From Hyperoplus lanceolatus (taxonomy: Eukaryota; Chordata; Actinopteri; Uranoscopiformes; Ammodytidae): a DNA stretch of 64,000 nucleotides. The stretch spans positions 7,751,501 to 7,815,500 of the forward strand of contig CM049414.1 of assembly GCA_026929865.2 (NCBI GenBank), in the 5' to 3' direction. Shown here piece after piece: positions 57,226 to 64,000 of the stretch (position 1 is its first letter; each line of letters starts with the position of its first letter). Below the pieces are notes generated by a model. The model did no database searches. It was given only the letters and a program-made list of their open reading frames with translations, and was not told the DNA's origin. The translations under genes were made by a program, and so were the position numbers.

Positions 57226-58312
57226 TGGCTTTAATAAAATGTAATCGAACGCACCGCGCATAATTTGATAAAATGAAACAATTGCAATCGGAAGCATTAA
57301 CCCACACATACATAAACAATCATCCTGCTGTGCACACCTCTCGTCATGTTCTTCTGATACTCTCGCTGTCATTCCGATGTTTTCCCCAAATCCCTGTTCC
57401 CCTCTCCCCACTAACCCCTGACACCTTGCCCCTCCCAGCACATCCCCATGGTTAAGCCTGCATTAACAGAGGGCTCATTAGGACAGCATTAGTGTCAGAG
57501 ATGGAAACAGTGATATGGCTCCACAGCTGGATTAGGGAAGCCAGAGAAGACCCCAAGCCGTTTTTCTTTTTCTTTTTTCTATCTCCTTCTCGGCCTCTCC
57601 TCGTTTCATGCTATTGTTTAGGGATGCCTCAGTTCTGACACTGGAGGTCAGAGGTCCCTTGTCCACAGGAGCCATCCCGCTCCTTCTCCCAACGCACTGT
57701 CACTATGATTCACCCCTCACACGGGTCCCCGTCACTGGGCCCCGACACAGCCGTCACTCTCACTCGCATGCATGTGAATATGCAGAGCTGTGCTGGCGGA
57801 CAGACGCATACTTTTATCGCTGGCGGGTCCCCACAGGCCCCTCGGCTGCTTAGAAATTGCAGAATTGATATACAGAAATCTTCAACAAAAGCTGAGGCTT
57901 TGGTTTAAAAGGCACAATGATCCAGTATTCTTATATTTGACTATATATGTGTAAAAAACAGGCAAATATAAGCCTAATTTTGTTCTTTGTCATCAGTTCT
58001 TTAGTATTCTTGGTCCACAGATTGCAGTCATATTGTCTGCATTGCAGGATGATAGATGTGAATGCAATGACATAATTTTGTATCTAATTACTTCCTCTAC
58101 TTTCACTGTACTTATCCTTGATATAATGAAACAGGTGAACTTGTTTTGCTTGATTACTTTATTATGATTTGAATACATCTGCAAGTTATTTACAAGCCCA
58201 TGAGAAAACACCCTTCGGGTCAACATTGACACTTGGTTACTGTCATATCTTCTTGACACACATTATAGTTGCTCCGTGCTTGTGACTGCCACCTGACAAA
58301 TGTGATTCCCCC

Positions 58313-58378
58313 TCCATTTCTGCCTTTAAATCAAGGCTCAAAACCCATCTTTACACCCTGGTTTTTCCTTCCCATTAA
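58313..58378 (+). pseudogene. 3' end of a LINE ORF2 (L2/CR1/Rex-like)
   Basis: Reads SISAFKSRLKTHLYTLVFPS then H and a TAA at 58376-58378. The FKSRLKTHL signature is the typical extreme C terminus of fish non-LTR retrotransposon ORF2. It is followed by a TTATTATTATTT tail, so this is a 5'-truncated copy of which only the last codons remain. Confidence 0.6.
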
Positions 58379-58438
58379 CTATCTTACCTCTGCACTACTA
58401 TCTTTGTTTATATTTTATTATTATATTTATTATTATTT

Positions 58439-59062
58439 ACTGTCCACAATAAAAGGCCACTCTGAAATGTGCATTTTTTTTGCTTTATTGGGGGTCTGGG
58501 GACTCAGAACCAGTCAGTATCTGGTGTGACCACCATTTGCCTCATGCAGTGCAACACATCTTCTTCACATTGAGTTTATCAGATTGTCAATTGTGGCCTG
58601 TGGAATGTTGTTCCACTCCTCTTCAATGGCTGTGCAAAGTTGCTGGAGACGGCTTATGGTGGAGAAATGAACATTCAATGCACGAGCAACAGATCTGGTT
58701 GACATTCCTGCTGTCAGCATGCCAATGGCACGCTCCCTCAATGCTTGTGGCATCTGTGGCATTTTGCTGTGAGACAAAACTGCACATTTCAGGGTGGCCT
58801 TTTATTGTGGACAGTCTAAGGTACACCTGTGCACTAATCATGATGTCAGATCAGCATCTTGATGTGGCACACCTGTGAGGTGGGATGGATTATCTCAGCA
58901 AAGCAGAAGTGCTCACTATCACACATTTAGACAGATTTGTGAACAATGTTTGAGAGAAATGGTACAATTGTGTATCTGGAATGAATTTTAGATCTTTAAG
59001 TCCATCTCATGAAAAATGGGAGCAAAAACAAAAGTGTTGCGTTTATATTTCTGTTGAGTGTA
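58439..59062 (-). mobile_element. Internally deleted Tc1/mariner transposon
   Basis: On the minus strand it starts at 59062 with TACACTCAACAGAAATATAA ACG-type terminal sequence of a widespread fish Tc1/mariner family, runs through its 5' UTR (CAGGTGTGCCACATCAAG), then a transposase start, and ends around ACTGTCCACAATAAAAGG at 58439, where the 3' terminal repeat is lost. It abuts the LINE tail at 58378. Confidence 0.85.
58565..58777 (-). pseudogene. Tc1/mariner transposase remnant, HTH joined to C-terminal end
   Basis: A 70-codon frame: MPQALRERAIGMLTAGMSTR and SVARALNVHFSTISRLQ form the N-terminal helix-turn-helix, directly followed by CTAIEEEWNNIPQATIDNLI, the extreme C terminus of the same family. 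The whole DDE catalytic core is missing, by deletion at the shared QL/LQ region. The frame then stops at TGA after NSM, where the family has an Arg codon, a CGA-to-TGA change. It cannot catalyse transposition; a DNA-binding fragment is possible but unproven. Confidence 0.85.
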
Positions 59063-59579
59063 CTTGGATACATACAAGTTAAATTCAATAGTACATTACT
59101 TTAACGTCAGTGCAGTCAAATGTAAAATGTAAAAGAAGTTGGCCATTGGTTAGCATCTTTTCCACGTGTAGCAGAGGAGAGTGTTGGACTCGTTGATAGA
59201 CCCGCAGCCTTGGCCCTGTGACCCAGATAGCACCACTTAGGAAACCACTGCCCACATTCCCATCGCCAGCAAATGGCTCCTTCTCCTAATCATTAACACA
59301 CAAATGGACCATGTTCCTGTGTGTGTTTGTGTGTGTGTGTGTGTTTTGTTGTGTACTTTGCAGCTTGACACAAAGCTGTGATAGACATAAAAAGCCGAGA
59401 CCCACTTAGAGCCAAGGTTTAAATTTAGCAACACAAGATACTTGGAGCCATTCTCTCCCTCCCTCCCTCTCGGTGCTTTTTTCTATTAAACAGGAAACCG
59501 GTAGACGTCGGTTGACCTCTGCATCGGCAAAGGTGCTGTAATTTAGTTTTATGATATAACAAAGTGTTTGATTTGTTGC

Positions 59580-59581
<2 letters not shown>

Positions 59582-59655
<74 letters not shown>
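59582..59655. repeat. (TG)n microsatellite, about 74 bp
   Basis: Pure GT run passing into (GA)n to about 59668. Confidence 0.97.
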
Positions 59656-59667
<12 letters not shown>

Positions 59668-59669
59668 TG

Positions 59670-61454
59670 AGTGTGGGGAGGGGGGCGTGAGTTTAGAGCT
59701 GTGTTTCCTAGAACCTGCTCAAACCGAGCTCCCTCTCTCTCGTGTTTATATCTCATAAAAGTATAAGAACACAAAAGGAGCTGTCAGAAGCCTCACTCTG
59801 TGATTTCTTTCTCTTCTGCCCCTTAAGGCCGGTCATTAAAAAACAAAGAGGAGAAAGAAAGAGAAAGGGAAAGAAAAGCAGAGCAGGTGAAGAGATGAAA
59901 AGCGAGTGAAGGCCTGACTCAACAGTATCAGGTGTTCAGGTGTGTTTGCGCAGAGATCAGAGGTGAGAGGACGAGTGTGAGTGAGAGCGACTGCAGGAGG
60001 GTCTCTCGCGTCACAGCAGAAGTGATTGGCTTCAGCCCCTGTCAGGTGACTGCTGTCCTTAGCGACGACCCACCTGAGGAGGGCATCTGATAGGCTGCTC
60101 AGGCCCCCAGGAGACAGGTGAGGGTCGAAGTTCAGAGCCCCGTGGCCCAAGGGTAAAAAAGTCCAACAACACAGATGATTTAAACTTAATAAAGACCTAC
60201 ACCGGAGACCTACGAGAAATCCCTTGAAATCGTTTTTTGTTTGTTAAATAATTTATGATGCTTTTTTTTATTTTATACTTTATCGTCTCATAAAGGGAAA
60301 TTTGTCTTGGGCTCCAAGCCACTGCATCACAAACACACACTTGCAACAATGCACCTCCACACATAGAACATAAATTACATGTATGCACTAAGTAATGTTT
60401 GAACAAAAAGTAAGTATGACTCAACCTATATAATTGTTGAACATACTGTATATTATTTCCTATTAAAAAGAAGAAGAGGAACACAATGCAATATAGATCA
60501 TATACAGTACTTATCCAAATGCGTTTAGATAACTTTTCTCACATCATAAATGCAACTTATCAATCTCATTTCCCTATGACATTTGTCCTTGGTAGTTCCT
60601 TTAGTTTTCTCCGCATACCACAGACTGGGAGTAACAGGGAGTGGTATGGTGCTGGTAGAGAGAGTGGGTGTGTAAGTGTGTTTGTTATCTACCCTCGGTG
60701 TTTTATCAGGATCAGACAGCAGCTCGGGCATTAGCCACAGAGGACTCTGCTCTTTTATCTGCTCTGGCGGGGATGATAATTCTGCTCATGCAGAAAGCAA
60801 CAGGAGGAACCTGTGAAGGTAAAACTGTTAAGGTGGGGGATTTGGCGAAGGGATTTTACCCCCATGTGTCTCACGCAACACATCCAAATCACTTTGAGAC
60901 ACCCAGTTGAGCTTTCTCTCTTCATCCCCTTGCTCAAGAGCAACAAAGCAGCAATCCACAGAAGAAGAAAGGACCTGTCTGTCTGAGCGTTGAACCTTGC
61001 ACCTTTCAGGGCCAAACTTTCTTTCCATCAGGGTACCACCGACTCTTTCATATCCCAAACCTATGATGATTTCCCATCTGTCACCATTTTAGTCTTTAGA
61101 CAGAGGTACAGCTGTTCCAAAACGACTGCCAACAGATCCTCCACCAGATGAATATGTTTGCTCTCCATTTACGCAAGCTTCCCTTTACGAAGTGTGTCGC
61201 ACTCTCTGAGGGCAGTTACTATCTTGGAAACAATGCATCGTCCCAACAGTACGTTTCTTGGAAGGCACAGGGTGACACATCGATTTTCCTTGAACGGATA
61301 TTCTTGATCTTGGCACTCCAAACATCAACATTCAGTTTTCAAGCCGACCTCTGTAACCGACATTGCTGTTCTGGTTTGGTCAACACAGTAATACGGACTA
61401 ACACAGTTGTTTCCAAATCTATTGCCAAATCAATGGATGACGTTGTCAATTTTA
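59670..61454. other. Intergenic, unassigned
   Basis: No gene established. A 109-nt open stretch bounded by AG and GT (60710-60818) was examined and not accepted as an exon. Confidence 0.45.
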
Positions 61455-61745
61455 AAGGACTGGTGGGACATTTTCGGAAACATGCTTATTCCCCTGGCTG
61501 AGAGTTGGATGAGAAGATTACTACCATTCTCATCTATACAGTTTATGGCAAGTATGGAGGTTAAGAGGGAAATTGCTAGCCTAGCTTTATCCAAAGACAA
61601 AAAAGCGCAAACCCCTCCGTTTTTAAGCTTTGTTTTTTTTGTTGTTGTACAGATTAAGTTCAACAGATATAACATGGTGCCGGTTTGACTGTGAGTTTAT
61701 GCCAGCTGGTTTAACCCAGTTTTCAGTCTTTGGACTAAGCCGAGA
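61455..61745 (+). mobile_element. Degraded teleost dispersed repeat
   Basis: GGACATTTTCGGAAACATGC, then TTATTC, GCTGAGAGTTGGATGAGAAG and TACTACCATTCTCAT follow a sequence I recognise as dispersed in many fish genomes (GGGAAATATGCTTATTCGC..GAGAGTTAGATGAGAAGAT). Later CAGATATAACATG and TTTCAGTCTTTGGACTAAGC also fit. Heavily diverged; class not named. Confidence 0.5.
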
Positions 61746-61887
61746 AAAGCAGTATTTGGGGGTAGCCTTATAACTAAAGGACACCAGAGAGTGAATAAAC
61801 ATATTTTCGAACTAGAGAATTGGCATGTTGACACCTTCAAACATCTTTATATTTCTAAATGAAATATATCTTAAGTTACGTCTAGTA

Positions 61888-61901
61888 GTGCCCTCCGCTG
61901 G
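61888..61901 (-). promoter_or_regulatory. CTCF-like motif, minus orientation
   Basis: GTGCCCTCCGCTGG, i.e. CCAGCGGAGGGCAC on the minus strand, fits the CTCF core at 13 of 14 positions. Oriented toward the + strand site at 20022. Motif evidence only. Confidence 0.3.
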
Positions 61902-63359
61902 ATTCACGTTTTCAGGGGACTTCCGCTCTCAGTTGAGGGTGGCCTCGCTGTAGACTTAAGTCGGCTCAGAGATCAGCTAGAGACAGACACATAGCAGGTA
62001 TGGCTTAACATAATCCACCTAAATCAACTCTCTGGATGACAGCCAGACACTGAACCGTGTGTGCATGCAGTACACCTACGTTGCTATATATGCTCCCCCC
62101 CCCCTCTCTCGGTTCATACAAGGAAAACCTTTGACATAATAATTACATGAAGGGCCTTGTCACTTCTACAGAACACCGTTAATCACCCTCGTTGTGGCTC
62201 TTGTAACATACCAACACACCTGCATATTTACAGCAGAACTTCACCTTGGGCAAGCGCAGTATGCAGAAACACACCCAGCAATTTGGTAATATTGCCCCAA
62301 TTGAGGATCGACTATATAATGAGTGCATTGGGAGATGTACCCACGGTGTGTATTATCATTGCATATTAAATCATTGCTCTCCAACCCTGACAGAGGCTTT
62401 GAACTGTCAGGTTGCAGACATTTTCTTGCCAGATATATGGATTTTTCGCCCAACCCCCTTAATTTTAGCACAATGCAGAGTGAGGGACATGGAGGGGAGG
62501 GGGGACGACGGGGAACGGAGGTCTGTTGTTTGATGTGTTCTTACCCTATCCAAAGTAAAATACCTCAAGCTTTGATGTGCTACCTTAAACCCCCCAACCC
62601 CCCCTGCTCCTCGGTTCTCTTGCACCCCATGCACACACACACGCTCTGTGTTTGGCCAGGTATACATACAGTAGATGTGGCCGATGGTGTGTGTTTAGGT
62701 ACATGTGTGTGCTCTTATGAGGTTGCTCTGCTCGCCAAGATCCCCTTCATTCAAGCCATGGTGCAACAGGGATTCAACTGGCTTTTGGGAGATTTAATCG
62801 CTCTGGGAGTTTGAGTGAGCAAGAGGAAATACCCTTAACAAGCAGAGTCAAAGTGTGATTAGCATTCATTTTTTCCTCAAGTCTGTTAGTTTATGTGTGT
62901 GGCGGCCTTTTCTGGTGACTCACATCCCTCAAGTAATGACACATTATCCCTCAACACACACGGTAAGCCCCCGCTACTTTACAGCCCTGATCAAAAGCAG
63001 TTGTCATGCATGTTGTTTCATCAGTCCTATCCACTAACTAAGCCCTAACTATTGCCTTTATGACAAATCTCAAACTTGAAAACTAGCTTTTATGATAAAT
63101 CCTCCAGCAATGTTGGGGCCCAGGGCTTCCATTACTGCTGAAGCTCAAATATTGCGAAGCCAATCCTGGCTTTCCTGGAAAAACTCTGTAACTTTAATTT
63201 GCAATTCCCCGTTCTACGTTTATGACAAAGCTGTCAACCTCAGGCCCGGTAGTTCTGTTTATGATGAACTCCTAACCTTAAGCCAGCCGCGTGGGCCTTA
63301 ACGAGGGTTCTGCCAGTCCGGTCCGGCAGTAATATAGTTCCCCCCTGCCCTCCCCAGCT
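61902..63359. other. Intergenic, unassigned
   Basis: No gene or bounded mobile element recognised. A 163-codon open frame (62323-62814) shows no domain. Confidence 0.45.
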
Positions 63360-63600
63360 GGACACTAACGAGACGCCGCACACTGACCTCTGCAGCAGCT
63401 CAAATTAGATGTAAATTGTGCCTGATTTTTACGGGGGTCTCTAACGCGATCCAGATCCCCCCGCCACTGCGGCCAGCGGGTCAACTGCGTGAGAACGTCT
63501 CGCTCCCTAACGACATTTGGAGTGGTCGATGAGAGGGGTCGCGGGTAATGGTGACCTCACTGGCCTACACTTCACTTCCTTCTAATTAGAGCGCTGGGCC
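63360..63600. promoter_or_regulatory. Candidate conserved non-coding element
   Basis: GCAGCTCAAATTAGATGTAA, then ATTGTGCCTGATTTTTACGG and, 160 nt on, CTTCTAATTAGAGCGC: complex, repeat-free sequence with homeodomain-type cores and elevated CpG between. Among the more convincing enhancer-like stretches here, though untested. Confidence 0.35.
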
Positions 63601-63669
63601 AGATCAAAGGAACCAACCGCATCGCAGCAGGAGGGCTACTGAAGAAGGAGGGAGGCTAGTAAAGACGAA

Positions 63670-63694
63670 GAAGAGGAGGAGGAGGAGGAGGAGG
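63670..63694. repeat. (GAG)n / (AGG)n tract
   Basis: Short GAGGAGGAG run (AAGAGGAGGAGGAGGAGGAG) in a purine-rich stretch. Confidence 0.85.
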
Positions 63695-64000
63695 TGAAAG
63701 CCTTTTCTATAAGTAATGGGGTGCAGGGAGGACGGGGGGAAGAATTTAAGTTTTTTTTCATTAGTCCTGGAGGTCAGTGGGCCACTCAACCTGTGTGCAG
63801 CGGTATGAACGCTCCTCTATAGGTGGCAGGAGTGCCTTTAAAGAGGAGAGACTAATAGAGAGGTAGTGGAGGGGAGAATGTGTTTGTGTGAGAGGTATAG
63901 AGGGAGGAGAGAGGGGTTCAGGGGTAAGCACAGAGAGAGAATAAACCATTATGTCATGGCCTTTTCAGGAGAGCAGTGCACCTCAGCACTGCCTGCCTGC

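Noticed and set aside
60710-60818. Possible 109-nt exon between an AG and a GT with an open frame
   Set aside because: Single isolated unit with a weak polypyrimidine tract, no partner exon and no recognisable protein.

Overview
This 64 kb window is vertebrate nuclear DNA, almost certainly from a ray-finned (percomorph-like) fish. Three things support that: a split gene with GT-AG introns whose protein is nearly identical to vertebrate PP4 regulatory subunit 3A, tRNA-derived SINEs and Tc1/mariner, hAT and MITE families typical of teleosts, and very frequent long (CA)n/(TG)n tracts. No prokaryotic operon, CRISPR array, rRNA gene or intact true tRNA gene is visible.

Region 1 (1-about 19.6 kb) holds one complete gene on the + strand, ppp4r3a (smek1). 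I reconstruct 15 coding exons (621-18486) with consistent reading phase and GT-AG junctions throughout. They encode an 821-residue protein: an N-terminal EVH1/PH-like domain, the SMK-1 domain and helical-repeat body, and a disordered acidic C-terminal tail. A 3'UTR of about 1 kb follows. The introns hold many non-autonomous DNA transposons, several nested inside one another. Intron 12 alone holds a hAT copy with an 8-bp target-site duplication, a 1.5-kb TIR element with a 910-bp element inside it, and a 1.5-kb TIR element interrupted by a TTAA-type MITE. Intron 8 has one hAT-like copy inside another.

Region 2 (about 19.6-64 kb) has no protein-coding gene I can defend. It reads as a gene desert. 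It contains about fifteen long dinucleotide arrays, a CpG-island-like segment at 22.1-22.5 kb, a few dated mobile elements (TTAA MITE at 30.3 kb, hAT at 31.4 kb, pogo-like element at 51.5 kb, hAT-like element at 52.8 kb, SINEs at 29.1 and 57.0 kb, LINE tail plus internally deleted Tc1/mariner at 58.3-59.1 kb), and several complex, non-repetitive stretches rich in ATTA/homeodomain cores that look like conserved non-coding regulatory elements. A consensus-like CTCF motif just past the gene (20022, + orientation) and an oppositely oriented near-match at 61888 could frame the desert as a chromatin loop. That is inference only.

No new enzymatic or defence system was found. The most interesting items are the regulatory-desert signals (CTCF-like pair, CpG island, E-box cluster, CNE-like blocks), the long hairpin-forming inverted repeats inside ppp4r3a introns, and the nested transposon stack.
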